A DNA stretch of 64,000 bases from a virus. Under the pieces are notes generated by a model. The model was given only the letters and a program-made list of their open reading frames with translations, did no database searches and was not told the origin of the DNA. Position numbers and translations under genes: made by a program. How positions within the stretch are numbered: the stretch's first letter is position 1; each line of letters opens with the position of its first letter. This document shows positions 49,056-58,563 of the stretch, piece after piece. The DNA lies in IMG/VR virus record IMGVR_UViG_3300024261_000014, positions 19,880 through 83,879 of that record; one strand, written 5' to 3'.

Positions 49056-51590
49056 TTATACTCCAGTAGATTTCTTTGCCGTTTCAAACTTTTGAGAATT
49101 TTGTTTTACTTGTAATACACTTGCAGATGATGAATTATCAAATGTAGAATTTATCTCTACAACTTTCGGGTCTGTATATGAACCAGCTTTTTTTGCTGCT
49201 TTAATTAATGAATCCATATCCACTCGTAACATTCCACTTAGTTTTGTATCCCAACCTGATGGTGATAGTGTATGGTCAACTGAATTAACTTGAAATAAAC
49301 CATAATCTCTATATCTCTTTGGTAAGTAATCTACTGCGAATAAATCATACATACTTATTCCACCAATACCTGGAATAGTGAAGCTAATATTTAATGGTGT
49401 TAGTGGGTCTATAGCTGCTTGTGCTTCCGAAGATTTATTCATCATCCACAACATACCCCGTTCAAAACTTCCCAACATTTCTCCATCTGCGGTGTAAATT
49501 AATACTTCTTCCCTTTGAGATGGATTATCATCACCAAACCAATTATTTGCACTTTCGAATTTTTCAATCTCACCCTCAGTTTTTAAGCTCATCTCTGCGG
49601 ACTTTCCAACTTCTATATCAGTATCTAATCCCTCTAATTTATTTTGTTCTCCCACATTTGAAAGAACTAAATCAGAATTTGGGTCATTTGGGTCTTTTCT
49701 AGTCATTCTCTGCGGGCCAGTGTTGTTACTTGGGTTACCAAGATATGGAAACCAAACCTCATCAAGTATGTAATCCTTACTATCTTCTTGGGATTGTACA
49801 TTTGCAGTTTTATCTGCCATAGTTTGATTTTGCATTGATGCTAATGCAGTAACTCCTATATCTTCTGGTTTGCCACTTCCACCTTCACCTTGTGTACCAA
49901 AATTTTTATTACTATGAAACATTGCCTGTGTAGCCATTTGAGAACTCAACTTAACCTCTAAAGAGAAATCTTTAAACATTGAACGATTACTATATAATGG
50001 AAATTCAAAAACGTGATTTGGGTCATCAAATGTAGACCGTTTACCATCCATCTTAGGGTTAATATCTTTAATTCTATTTTCTGTAGCATAATTATCAATA
50101 ACCCCTATCCTACCATTGTGTCCAGCATCTTGTACTACTCTAAAATCCCAAAATGAACCATATTGTGCATTAACTGCATTCCAAAAATTATTTAAACCAT
50201 CTTCTAAACTTCTAATACCACTAAATTGTTGTGCAATAAAATCTGCACTAAATACTATATTTCTTATACTACCCCACTCCGAACCATCAATTTTGAATGG
50301 TAAAAATAAACTATTTATATCATCAAATGTTTTGCCCAAAGTTACATACTTTTCAGCAATTTTAGATTCAAATACCTTATTTGCATTCGCTCCGGCTTCT
50401 TTTATTGTTCGTATCCCAATATATTTACCTGGAAATTGTATGTGTGGATTCATCGTATATAAATGAAAACTATCCCTACATGGATTATCGCCAGTTATCT
50501 TTTCTGAATCAACTATCTCACCTAAACTATCTACTGAAATTGCATACTTCGTACCCATACTTCTAATTTGTGTAGTCAATTCACTACCAGGGTCGGTGGA
50601 ATCTGCTGCACCATATTTTTTAGTAACCATACCAAAGAATGTATTTAGAATCTCATCTTCAAACCAGCCATAACTACAATATCCCTTATTATTATCTTCT
50701 TGAAAATAAACTCCAGCAGCACCACTTTCAAATTCTAATTTGAGTCTTTCATTAAAAGATTTCATATAGGTTTCAAAATTTACTTGTGATTTCTGAAAAG
50801 CTTCTTCTATAGTTTTAGTATTTTTATTTCTTACCACTTCTGGTACAGGATTATCCGCGGGGTCTACGGGCCCTTTGAATAGTGTATTCCCCATTGAAGT
50901 TAATTCTGTAGTACAATCAAATTCTCCGTTAACTCCTATGTTATAACTAAAACTTTTTATAACACCCATAGCTGCATAATAATCACCACCACTTGATATA
51001 ATTTTTTCTTGTATCGAATTGTAGTATTGTAGTAAATCTTCAGGTTTTTCTGGCTTAGTTAATGTTTTAGTTTCGGGTGTTGACCAACCAAACTCTACTA
51101 AGACAGTTCTTCCATGTTTTAAAAATGCTTTTTCATATACCTCAAAATCATTTATGTCCCATAATTTCCAATTGATACTTACATTTTGTATCGAATGGTT
51201 TTTAAAACTTGTGGATATACCAATAACTCCTGTATGCGGTCTTAATATAGATGTTGGTTTATTGTTTAATAAATTAGTTTTTGAAGCAAGTGGTTGATTT
51301 AATGGTTGGCCATCTTTGAATGCACTTGATAACCGCATTGGTTTATGTCCAAGTTTTTCTAATGGATATACATACTGACCCTCAAATTCACCAGATGCGT
51401 GTTTTTTATACTCTGGAACTGCAGCTGTAACTCTAACCCAACAAGATTTTGTCATCATTTCGGATACACTATTTGATTGTTGTTCTTCTTGTAATCCTAA
51501 TGGACTCATATTACCACTTCGTGAAAGTGCATTCATTCGCTTATATAAGGTTTTTTGTATATTTGGTGGAATATTGTTAAATTGAAACAT
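49056..51590 (-). CDS. Large baseplate hub-like virion protein, 844 aa
   Basis: Largest tail protein of the block after the sheath family. It has SINWKLWDINDFEVYEKAFL then VLVEFGWSTPE, and near the end LPKRYRDYGLFQVNSVDHTL followed by GWDTKLSGML. Strand-rich tail hub proteins of distant T4-like phages have this look, but I cannot match it to one T4 gene with certainty (gp27-like is my guess). It is 1 base after the LysM-type gp53-like gene. No enzyme motif seen. Confidence 0.55.
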   Translation of the reverse strand: MFQFNNIPPNIQKTLYKRMNALSRSGNMSPLGLQEEQQSNSVSEMMTKSCWVRVTAAVPEYKKHASGEFEGQYVYPLEKLGHKPMRLSSAFKDGQPLNQPLASKTNLLNNKPTSILRPHTGVIGISTSFKNHSIQNVSINWKLWDINDFEVYEKAFLKHGRTVLVEFGWSTPETKTLTKPEKPEDLLQYYNSIQEKIISSGGDYYAAMGVIKSFSYNIGVNGEFDCTTELTSMGNTLFKGPVDPADNPVPEVVRNKNTKTIEEAFQKSQVNFETYMKSFNERLKLEFESGAAGVYFQEDNNKGYCSYGWFEDEILNTFFGMVTKKYGAADSTDPGSELTTQIRSMGTKYAISVDSLGEIVDSEKITGDNPCRDSFHLYTMNPHIQFPGKYIGIRTIKEAGANANKVFESKIAEKYVTLGKTFDDINSLFLPFKIDGSEWGSIRNIVFSADFIAQQFSGIRSLEDGLNNFWNAVNAQYGSFWDFRVVQDAGHNGRIGVIDNYATENRIKDINPKMDGKRSTFDDPNHVFEFPLYSNRSMFKDFSLEVKLSSQMATQAMFHSNKNFGTQGEGGSGKPEDIGVTALASMQNQTMADKTANVQSQEDSKDYILDEVWFPYLGNPSNNTGPQRMTRKDPNDPNSDLVLSNVGEQNKLEGLDTDIEVGKSAEMSLKTEGEIEKFESANNWFGDDNPSQREEVLIYTADGEMLGSFERGMLWMMNKSSEAQAAIDPLTPLNISFTIPGIGGISMYDLFAVDYLPKRYRDYGLFQVNSVDHTLSPSGWDTKLSGMLRVDMDSLIKAAKKAGSYTDPKVVEINSTFDNSSSASVLQVKQNSQKFETAKKSTGV

Positions 51591-51591
51591 T

Positions 51592-51900
51592 TTAATCCAC
51601 TCTATTGTTCAATCGTTCTAACTCCGATATTATTTCACCAAGGTCCATAGGTATGATTATTTTTTCACCTACTTTAAACTTAATATTACCCTTAAAACCC
51701 TCATTTGCTTTTGCTATAATCCACCATAAAGATTGGTCATCATAAAATCTATTTGCCAGTGAACCATAAGAATCGCCAAATCTTGTATAATAGGTTATAT
51801 CACTATCTTTTGATGTTATCTTTGGATAAAGAGTAGTGGATTTATATCGTACACCCTCTACCTTATCTTTCCTAACTCGTGTAAATTTATATCTATTCAT
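51592..51900 (-). CDS. gp53: Baseplate wedge protein with LysM-like domain (gp53-like)
   Basis: The 102-residue protein contains YTRFGDSYGSLANRFYDDQS, LWWIIAKANEG and VGEKIIIPMD, a LysM-type fold as in gp53 of T4-like phages, where it sits in the baseplate wedge (T4 gp53 is larger). It overlaps the gp48/54-like gene by one base and lies inside the tail operon. A cell-wall-binding role is less likely than baseplate assembly. Confidence 0.65.
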   Translation of the reverse strand: MNRYKFTRVRKDKVEGVRYKSTTLYPKITSKDSDITYYTRFGDSYGSLANRFYDDQSLWWIIAKANEGFKGNIKFKVGEKIIIPMDLGEIISELERLNNRVD

Positions 51901-53330
51901 TAGTTAAGTCCATCTGACCAGCCGGTTTTTTTGCCTTTTCTGGTTGGAACTCTACCAAGGCTTGTTGGGTCTTGGTCACCAAATGTCTGATATTTACCAT
52001 CCCCATGACCACTATCCTCTAACCAAGGCACTTCATAATGTTTACTCAAGGTTGTAGGTAAGTATTTACCAATGTAAACGAAATTAACACTAACATTAAA
52101 AAACATAGGAATTTGAAATCCCTCATCAAGTTCCCAAGTAGCATTCTCTTCCATAGTGATTGTAATATTATCAAAGTAACCAGGTGTATTGTTGAATAAA
52201 TCACCAATAGTTAAATAAATATAAGGTGATACTGGTCTACCCTCACCATCTCCATCAAACATTGGTTTAAATGATGGATATCCCAATCCCATTAGATAAT
52301 TCATCTTCTCTTGAATGATTGGTATTTCTTGTTTGGTAAATGCTGCTACTTTAAAATCAAATCCAACACTACGATTAGTACCTGTATAGATATGTACACT
52401 ATCAGGTCTACCGATATATCTTTCTGTAGAATATTCTGGAGTGACAGTATCTGTTATTGAACCAAGATGAGCAGGAAAGATTAACCACTTTCCATTCACC
52501 GCATCTCTAATTCTAAACTTTATAAAATCTTTAGGTAGTTTATTCCCCTTAGTACCTGATGCATAACTTAACTTTCCGTATTGCCCGCCATATGGAACTT
52601 GTAGGGTATTGCTTGTACCCACTTCATAAATATCTGTACCTTTTTTTATTTTACCAGTCCCCAAATTAAATTCTTTAGCATCTACTCCTCCACCCAACCC
52701 ATCTTCACCAAACCCAAATGCTGCTGCGATATTTTGTCCAATTCCTGCTAACCCATCTCCCTTTACATTAGAAACATTTGTTGCATCAATAGTTTCACTA
52801 TTCTCTACTTCATCTTGATATCTTGGTGGTGTACCTAAAGGATTAAGAAATGTTTTGTTATGTCTTTCTGCGTGTACTAATGGTGCGACAGATAACATTT
52901 GTCTTAGTGGATTATATTTTCTCGTTTCTTTTCTTGGGTTTTGATTTTGTAATAATGCTTGTTTTAATCCAAAGATAACACCTCTTGGTGATGCTGCAAA
53001 CTTTGCTATTCTAATAACATCTTCTACAGTTCTTTGTACTTGTAATGGTAAATCAATTGCCCATATTCCTGTATGAGCATAACTATCACCTATATCTCGT
53101 ATAATAAATGGTTCATCAAATCCTAAACCATCTCCTCGTAATGAATTATTACCACCGAGTTTTTTATATTGTGCATCAATCTCACTACCCCTATCTCCCA
53201 ACTCAGGTATAGGTGGTGTTATTGTGGTATCACCTGCTGGCAAATTACTCTGATTGGAATCGTGTTTCTGTGATTTATCCCAGTCGAAACTTGTTAGTTT
53301 ATCTGTTTTTAGTTTTTCAAATAGTCCCAT
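51900..53330 (-). CDS. Baseplate / tail-tube cap protein (gp48- or gp54-like)
   Basis: A 476-residue structural protein whose second half (SVHIYTGTNRSVGFDFKVAA, then GRPVSPYIYLTIGDLFNN and WELDEGFQIPMFFNVSVNFV) has the beta-rich pattern of the tube-initiating baseplate proteins. The first half is low in pattern and glycine-rich. Between tape measure and gp53-like genes, gp48 or gp54 would be expected. Exact T4 counterpart not certain. Confidence 0.55.
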   Translation of the reverse strand: MGLFEKLKTDKLTSFDWDKSQKHDSNQSNLPAGDTTITPPIPELGDRGSEIDAQYKKLGGNNSLRGDGLGFDEPFIIRDIGDSYAHTGIWAIDLPLQVQRTVEDVIRIAKFAASPRGVIFGLKQALLQNQNPRKETRKYNPLRQMLSVAPLVHAERHNKTFLNPLGTPPRYQDEVENSETIDATNVSNVKGDGLAGIGQNIAAAFGFGEDGLGGGVDAKEFNLGTGKIKKGTDIYEVGTSNTLQVPYGGQYGKLSYASGTKGNKLPKDFIKFRIRDAVNGKWLIFPAHLGSITDTVTPEYSTERYIGRPDSVHIYTGTNRSVGFDFKVAAFTKQEIPIIQEKMNYLMGLGYPSFKPMFDGDGEGRPVSPYIYLTIGDLFNNTPGYFDNITITMEENATWELDEGFQIPMFFNVSVNFVYIGKYLPTTLSKHYEVPWLEDSGHGDGKYQTFGDQDPTSLGRVPTRKGKKTGWSDGLN

Positions 53331-53332
53331 TA

Positions 53333-55690
53333 CTACTCCTGAGTTAACCTTGCGATTTCGTCTACACTCTTACCAGTATTCTTAGAAACTTCCATCATTA
53401 TTGCTGCTAATTCTGCCATCTCCATACTTCTCTTATCTGAGTCACCTGATTCTGCTTTCGCTTTTAAGAATGCTTCCAATGTACCTTGAGCCATTGCTTG
53501 CTGTACCATTTGTTTTTGTTTTGCATCTAAATCACCAAATTCTTTACTTACCATTCCACCCATAGCAGAATCACGAGTAGTTCCAGGTGTTGTACTTACA
53601 CCACCCTTAGCTTGGACAGTTCCGGTTAATTCAGGTTTCTCACCTAATAATTTTCCAACCATTGGGATAGAGTAAATTAAATCAATAACTCCTTGCATCA
53701 CACTTTTAAATATACTTACAATTCCATCTCTAAAATCTCTAAATACATTTGCAACGACTGTACCCATATTTTCCCATCCGAAGAATTCACCAATATTATT
53801 TAGAATACCCTCACCTAACCCAAGTATCATATCGGTCAGAAATACATATAGCGTGGTCATTGCAAGTCTTAGTCCAACCAGTAATTTTAAAAATATTTCA
53901 GGTAAAGCTTTAACTAATGCTACTAATGTAGTTGCTAATGCCTGTCCTAACTTGGTTGCGAAAGTTCCCTCTCCACCAAATATCTCACCAACTTGTTTCA
54001 TTATTGATGAACCTAAATTAGCAAGTGCTGAACCTAAACCAGATTCACCAAATGCTGCTTGGAATATATTCTTGTAGTAATCTACTAAACCAGTACCCAT
54101 ATCAGTTACAAAACTACTAAACCCATCTAATGCAGTAATTAATTGTTCCATCAACTCATTCATTCTCTCTTGTGGAGTCGATTTTGGTGGTGCTAACGAT
54201 ATCTTACCACTTGAAAGTTTATTCATCTCCTCTACGGATACCCCAATAGAATCTGCCAATGCTCTTCTCTGCAGAACATTCAATTTACCAAGTTCTGCTT
54301 GTCCACCTAATTGTTTTACAACATCTGCAGTTGCTCCTGCAACATCTCCACTTAATGCAAGTTCACGAGCTTTATTATAATTTAATTGCTTCCCAATCAT
54401 CATTGAAGCTTCCATTTCTTTTTCAATACTTGATTCAAAATCTAATAATGAATTAGCAATCTTTGCGGTAGTACCTAAGTTAACTCCAAGTTTCTTTGCT
54501 TGTACTGCGGCTTTGGCTATATTCTTTCCACCATCTGCTCCAAACTCTGCAAACATCTCTGTATTTGCAGCGATATCTTTCATCACTGCTCCAGGTGCTA
54601 CATTATTTGCAACTGCAAGTTCTGAAGTGAGTTTAACCATATTAACCCCAGCTTCAAAACTACCACCACTTATATCCATGAATGATTTAACTAATACAGC
54701 AGAATCTTCAGTAGCAATACCTAATGTTTTTTCCATTCTACCAAGTGATTTTATATTCTTAGAAGTTACTTGGTCTAAATTACCGAATTCGTCAGTTAAC
54801 TGACTAGCAATCTGATTAACATCATAACCCATTACCATTGCTTCTAAACGAGCACCTTGTAATTGTTTATTTAACATTGTTGCCTGCCCGACACTTGCTC
54901 CTAATCCATCTCGTAATGCAAATGAATCGGATATAAATTTTTTCATTAACGCAAGAATACCAATAATAACAGCAGCAAGTAAGAAGATTGGATTTGCCAA
55001 CAACACTTTTGTAAACATTTTAGCACTTTTAATCATACCTTTCATCTTAGTACCCATTGATGTAAACTTACCTATGGTGGCATCGCGTAATGAGTTTTCA
55101 GCCTGTAAATAATCTTGTTGTTCTTGTAAAACATCAACTTGAGCATCCATATCACCCAAAACTTGGTTTATAGCTTTTTTAGAAGCTGCATCTGCGTTAA
55201 CCGATTTCTTTTTAATATCTACTATTGAGCTTTGTAATGCAGCTAAATCTGCTCCTGCTAATACTTCCTCATCGGTAATATCTAAGATACCTTGTCTTAA
55301 TCCTAATAATCCCTTTGCTGCTTCTTGTTGAATATTAAGTTGTCTTGAAGTTTTCTCAACATCCTTACCACCTTTCTTCATAGTAGTAGCATTTAACTTT
55401 GCCATAACATTAGCTTCTGCTAAAATTGTGGCTCTATTTTGTGTTGCTTTGGTTATTCCAGTTGAGAGGTCTAATTGGTCTTTTAACCCTTTGTAATATT
55501 TATCGGATTCTTTATTAGCATGTGCAATCCCATCCACTCTACCATTAGCTAATACTAATAGTTTTGCTGCTCTTTTTTCTGCGGCTTTATCACCCTTTTC
55601 TTGAGCGGCGTAAAGCTCATCTTGAAGTACCTTTAATTTTTCGGTTTCTCTTGAGAGTTTATCTACTTGTTTAGGACTTAAACCAGCCAT
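53333..55690 (-). CDS. Tail tape measure protein
   Basis: A 785-residue helical protein with coiled-coil at 1-200, a membrane segment (NPIFLLAAVIIGILALMKKF) and two more hydrophobic stretches near residues 590-640, long alanine and lysine-rich helices, and a typical KLTSELAVANNVAPGAVMKD region. It sets tail length and enters the cell membrane on ejection. Position after the gp26-like frame pair, and size, fit the role (gp29 in T4). Confidence 0.8.
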   Translation of the reverse strand: MAGLSPKQVDKLSRETEKLKVLQDELYAAQEKGDKAAEKRAAKLLVLANGRVDGIAHANKESDKYYKGLKDQLDLSTGITKATQNRATILAEANVMAKLNATTMKKGGKDVEKTSRQLNIQQEAAKGLLGLRQGILDITDEEVLAGADLAALQSSIVDIKKKSVNADAASKKAINQVLGDMDAQVDVLQEQQDYLQAENSLRDATIGKFTSMGTKMKGMIKSAKMFTKVLLANPIFLLAAVIIGILALMKKFISDSFALRDGLGASVGQATMLNKQLQGARLEAMVMGYDVNQIASQLTDEFGNLDQVTSKNIKSLGRMEKTLGIATEDSAVLVKSFMDISGGSFEAGVNMVKLTSELAVANNVAPGAVMKDIAANTEMFAEFGADGGKNIAKAAVQAKKLGVNLGTTAKIANSLLDFESSIEKEMEASMMIGKQLNYNKARELALSGDVAGATADVVKQLGGQAELGKLNVLQRRALADSIGVSVEEMNKLSSGKISLAPPKSTPQERMNELMEQLITALDGFSSFVTDMGTGLVDYYKNIFQAAFGESGLGSALANLGSSIMKQVGEIFGGEGTFATKLGQALATTLVALVKALPEIFLKLLVGLRLAMTTLYVFLTDMILGLGEGILNNIGEFFGWENMGTVVANVFRDFRDGIVSIFKSVMQGVIDLIYSIPMVGKLLGEKPELTGTVQAKGGVSTTPGTTRDSAMGGMVSKEFGDLDAKQKQMVQQAMAQGTLEAFLKAKAESGDSDKRSMEMAELAAIMMEVSKNTGKSVDEIARLTQE

Positions 55691-55698
55691 AAATTACA

Positions 55699-55911
55699 TT
55701 ACCAATTCTTACTATGTTTTAGTATATCTTGAGTATTTTTTGCAATTTTAGCTCTATACTTTTTAGCTATCTTCCTCATCTTTGGGTCTGTTACATTGAT
55801 GATGGCTTGATTTTTTTTCTTTCTTTCTTTATTAACCATACCAATAAGTTTATCTACGATATTATCGATGATACCCTCAACAAATTGGTGCTTGTTTACT
55901 ATTTTAGACAT
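55699..55911 (-). CDS. Small tail-operon protein, 70 aa
   Basis: A basic helical protein (IIDNIVDKLIGMVNKERKKK, KMRKIAKKYRAKIAKNTQD) located between the frameshift product and the tape measure gene. A small protein with this position may be an assembly helper. AGGAGATATATA precedes the ATG and a TATTTATA element lies 32 bases upstream. No family recognised. Confidence 0.5.
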   Translation of the reverse strand: MSKIVNKHQFVEGIIDNIVDKLIGMVNKERKKKNQAIINVTDPKMRKIAKKYRAKIAKNTQDILKHSKNW

Positions 55912-55970
55912 TATATATCTCCTGAAATGTAGTTATTCGTAACTATAAATAAATATTAGGAAATGAAGTT

Positions 55971-56162
55971 TTATCTTCTTTTCTTGGCGGTTTTCATTGC
56001 CTCTTGTTCAGCCTTCTTGGCTTCAGATAAAGAATTTAAATAAAATCTTCTTAAATATACTGGTAGTTTATAGACTTCTGATTGAGTCCATCCACCCTGA
56101 CCATAATAACACAATGAAAATATTTCATCGTGTACAACTTTCTTATACTCGGGCTTCAGGCC
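55971..56162 (-). CDS. Short downstream frame of the gp26-like gene (+1 frameshift)
   Basis: A 63-residue frame reading GLKPEYKKVVHDEIFSLCYY, then GQGGWTQSEVYKLPVYLRRF and ending KKRR. It resembles small chaperone-like tail proteins found after gp26-type genes. It has no ATG, GTG or TTG before the conserved part; the only candidate is CTG. In the gp26-like gene the codons ACA TTT TTT TGG contain seven Ts, and skipping one base (+1) there joins the two frames. A homopolymer sequencing error would look identical. Confidence 0.6.
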   Translation of the reverse strand, partial: GLKPEYKKVVHDEIFSLCYYGQGGWTQSEVYKLPVYLRRFYLNSLSEAKKAEQEAMKTAKKRR

Positions 56163-56919
56163 AAAAAAATGTAACCCCGATTGGTATTGTGACCATGTGG
56201 GGCTCTCCTATTTCTGAAGTTATTTCTACCTCAAAATTTATATCGGGAGAAAGTTCTTTGATGTGTGCTCTAAACTCTCGTGAATCTATTGATAAAAATT
56301 TATTATCAACAAAATCATCAATAACTTTTTTATCATCAACACCATCTATTGAAATAATTTGTTTCTTTAATCTTGTAGTAAGTTCTTTAGAAACCCCAGT
56401 TACTTTAGTAATTTTTTCTAATGCTTTTAAAGTATTTCCAACTTCAAGTTCATCCTTGTGGGTAACCAATCTAAATTCTAATACTACCTTTGAATTTGGT
56501 AGTGTGTATGAGAATAAATTCTTACCTGCAGAATATTTCTTTTCATCAAGTTTTAGAGTTTTTAGTGATGTTAAATCAATAGAATGTTCTACCTGATTTC
56601 CCGTATCGGGGTCCTTGAGTGTAATAGGATAGTCTTTACCATATCCAAGTACTCGTGTACCAACCATTAATGCATTCTTATCACCAATTAACATATCGTT
56701 TAATTTAACTTTTGGGTCTGCTATGACACTTTCTAAAAGTTTATCAATTACAGTCCCTCTCTCGATTAAATTTGATGATGTTAGAATATCTTCTTCTTTT
56801 GCAGTCATATACTTGACTTCTATTTTTCCACTACTTAACGGACTATCTTTTGAATATAGTAACCCCTTTGAAGGTAACGATAGTTCTTCAGTAGGGAAAT
56901 CGTACTGATTATCAGCCAT
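56143..56919 (-). CDS. gp26: gp26-like baseplate hub / tail assembly protein
   Basis: 258 residues with DFPTEELSLPSKGLLYSKDS, IEVKYMTAKEEDILTS and a C-terminal PIGVTFFWPEARV. The start ('LPSKG', 'MTAKEED') and the FFWP ending are as in the T4 gp26/baseplate family (PF12322). The gene lies two places before the tape measure, the usual place for tail assembly chaperones. Its last codons overlap a second frame that continues the protein after a probable +1 shift at 56162. Confidence 0.65.
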   Translation of the reverse strand: MADNQYDFPTEELSLPSKGLLYSKDSPLSSGKIEVKYMTAKEEDILTSSNLIERGTVIDKLLESVIADPKVKLNDMLIGDKNALMVGTRVLGYGKDYPITLKDPDTGNQVEHSIDLTSLKTLKLDEKKYSAGKNLFSYTLPNSKVVLEFRLVTHKDELEVGNTLKALEKITKVTGVSKELTTRLKKQIISIDGVDDKKVIDDFVDNKFLSIDSREFRAHIKELSPDINFEVEITSEIGEPHMVTIPIGVTFFWPEARV

Positions 56920-56992
56920 TATTATTTCTCCTATGAAATGTGTTTAAAACCATTATACTTATAACTATTATGTAACTTTCGAAAAAACGAAT

Positions 56993-57214
56993 TTATTTTT
57001 TGAATACTTTTTCAGCTCCTGCGATTCCAAATGAACCTAAAGTAGTGAATAGAAAAGAATTGTAAACAACATCGTTAATTACTAAATCTTTACCCATTAT
57101 ACCTGTTACAACATCTGCACCTGCAAACATTACCATTATAGCAAAAGCACCGAACCCTATGATTGATTTTTCATTGAACTCATTATCATCTTTAAAGATA
57201 TCTTTAAACGCCAT
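56993..57214 (-). CDS. Small membrane protein, 73 aa
   Basis: Has one or two hydrophobic segments (SIIGFGAFAIMVMFAGADVV and SFLFTTLGSFGIAGAE) with a charged N-terminus and a KVFKK tail, a holin-like or tail-membrane layout. It lies between the tube gene and the gp26-like gene. A holin would be unusual there, so a structural or membrane-anchoring role is as likely. Confidence 0.5.
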   Translation of the reverse strand: MAFKDIFKDDNEFNEKSIIGFGAFAIMVMFAGADVVTGIMGKDLVINDVVYNSFLFTTLGSFGIAGAEKVFKK

Positions 57215-57233
57215 TATGTTTTCCTTATAGTTA

Positions 57234-57725
57234 TTAGAACGAGAGTACTGCGTAATCGTAACGTAGTGTTAACGATATATCAGCAACATCTGTTCCATTA
57301 GCAAAATCTAAATCATTGAAGTTTGCTGTTTGAATGAAAGCACCATGTAGTACCCATTCTTCAACCTTATCACCGACTGGTCCTAAAAGATTGAAACGAA
57401 CTTCTTTTTTATAAAAGTCTGCATATCCATCACGACCTGTTACTGATTCGTGATGTAATCTTACCCATTCCATTACTGCTTGTGCTCCACTTGGAACGAT
57501 TGGGTCATATAGAGTAATTTCTAATGGCTCCCAAGTACCTTTACCTTTAACATATCTTTTTACATTGATATGATTAAGTTCGATTTCTTCAAAAGTAATC
57601 TGTGGTCTATTAGCTGTCTTTACGAAATAAGATGGTATCCCATCAATATACATAATGAACCTATTCTTTGTTTTCGGTTCAAATGCTTTAAAAAAGATTT
57701 CATCTGTTGTTAATATGTCGGCCAT
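57234..57725 (-). CDS. gp19: Tail tube protein, gp19-like
   Basis: Hexameric rings of this protein form the inner tube of the contractile tail. The 163 residues equal T4 gp19, and NRFIMYIDGIPSYFVKTANR, then VMEWVRLHHESVTGRDGYA and ADISLTLRYDYAVLSF are family features. Located in the same block as the sheath, tape measure and baseplate genes. Confidence 0.9.
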   Translation of the reverse strand: MADILTTDEIFFKAFEPKTKNRFIMYIDGIPSYFVKTANRPQITFEEIELNHINVKRYVKGKGTWEPLEITLYDPIVPSGAQAVMEWVRLHHESVTGRDGYADFYKKEVRFNLLGPVGDKVEEWVLHGAFIQTANFNDLDFANGTDVADISLTLRYDYAVLSF

Positions 57726-57847
57726 TGCCTATCTCCATTTAAATTAGTGCTGTTTTTTTCTTCGATAATAAATATCAGGTTATTAAAAAATGTGTAATTT
57801 CTTATATCATTCTTTGAAGTTTTATTGAAGTTTTTTGAAAATAATCC

Positions 57848-57877
57848 TTGACTTGTATAGTATTTATGTCGTATATT
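57848..57877 (+). promoter_or_regulatory. Early sigma70-like promoter
   Basis: TTGACT at 57848-57853, 18-base spacer, TATATT at 57872-57877, followed by a GGGAGAT ribosome site and the ATG at 57904. The spacer ends ATGTCG, as in the minus-strand promoter at 18327-18356. Confidence 0.8.
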
Positions 57878-57903
57878 TAGGTATAAGAAATGGGAGATAA
57901 ATA

Positions 57904-58098
57904 ATGAAGTGTGATAAATGTAAAAAAATCAAAGCTGTTATTAAGTATAATGGTGGGAACTATTGTACTTGGTATTGTGTGAAGAGTAAATGTCTTACTC
58001 CACCAAATATCGGTGGTGAAGCATTATATCTGAAATTGGGTAGAGATAAAGAGAACCATGATTTTGATATGGCTATGAATGGTATAGAAATTTATTAA
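57904..58098 (+). CDS. Small zinc-binding protein, 64 aa, early
   Basis: CDKCKKIK near the start and CTWYCVKSKC near residue 22 supply four cysteines for a zinc site. One of only two genes on the plus strand, each with its own strong promoter. Small early phage proteins of this sort often bind host proteins; the target is unknown. Confidence 0.6.
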   Translation: MKCDKCKKIKAVIKYNGGNYCTWYCVKSKCLTPPNIGGEALYLKLGRDKENHDFDMAMNGIEIY

Positions 58099-58116
58099 AA
58101 AAAAATAAAAAAACAC

Positions 58117-58146
58117 TTGACTTATATGGCGAAATGGCCTTATATT
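58117..58146 (+). promoter_or_regulatory. Early sigma70-like promoter
   Basis: TTGACT at 58117-58122, 18-base spacer, TATATT at 58141-58146, 26 bases before the ATG at 58173, with AAGGAATT as ribosome site. Same hexamers and spacer as at 57848. Confidence 0.8.
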
Positions 58147-58172
58147 AGAGTATCAAATAAAGGAATTAAAAT

Positions 58173-58421
58173 ATGATTAAGATAAAACAACAAATTAGGG
58201 GATTAAATTCACTTTCAGAACTGAATGAATTATCTTCCTATATTAATGAGTGTAAGACTATGATAGGTAAAACTTCATTGTCTGTAGGTTCTAAGGTTTG
58301 GGTTGTTCAAAAGACAAAGAAAACTGAAGGCGTTGTCACTAAAATGAATACCAAGAAAGCTTTGGTTGATATGAATGGTAGGATTTATAGTGTACCATTT
58401 TCAATGTTAGAACTAATGTAA
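58173..58421 (+). CDS. Small early protein, 82 aa
   Basis: An N-terminal helix (GLNSLSELNELSSYINECKT) is followed by a small beta barrel (SVGSKVWVVQKTKKTEGVVT, ALVDMNGRIYSVPFSML) resembling a KOW/SH3-type fold. It has its own promoter and is followed by a folded RNA and a terminator. Function unknown. Confidence 0.6.
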   Translation: MIKIKQQIRGLNSLSELNELSSYINECKTMIGKTSLSVGSKVWVVQKTKKTEGVVTKMNTKKALVDMNGRIYSVPFSMLELM

Positions 58422-58436
58422 TTATATTAGATTCGT

Positions 58437-58536
58437 GGGTTGCCGATATACTACGATAATTTGGAATCGGTATGGGTTATGTAGTGTTTCACGATATTAG
58501 AAACAACCCTTGTGAGTTAGGTGGTTAAACTCTCAA
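58437..58536 (+). ncRNA. Folded RNA downstream of the early gene (3' UTR or ncRNA)
   Basis: GGGTT (58437-58441) pairs with AACCC (58505-58509), enclosing CCGAT (58443-58447) with ATCGG (58466-58470) and TTTC (58487-58490) with GAAA (58500-58503), a three-way junction. A second hairpin, GAGTT (58514-58518) with AACTC (58528-58532), extended by TTG and CAA, follows. The terminator comes after 30 bases. It starts 15 bases after the early gene, so it may be its 3' UTR. Confidence 0.45.
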
Positions 58537-58563
58537 AATTTATTCATTGGACCTCCTAAAAAG

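Noticed and set aside
58540-58555. AGGAGG followed by a minus-strand ATG near 58548
   Set aside because: The frame is only four codons (MNKF) and lies downstream of the sheath terminator.
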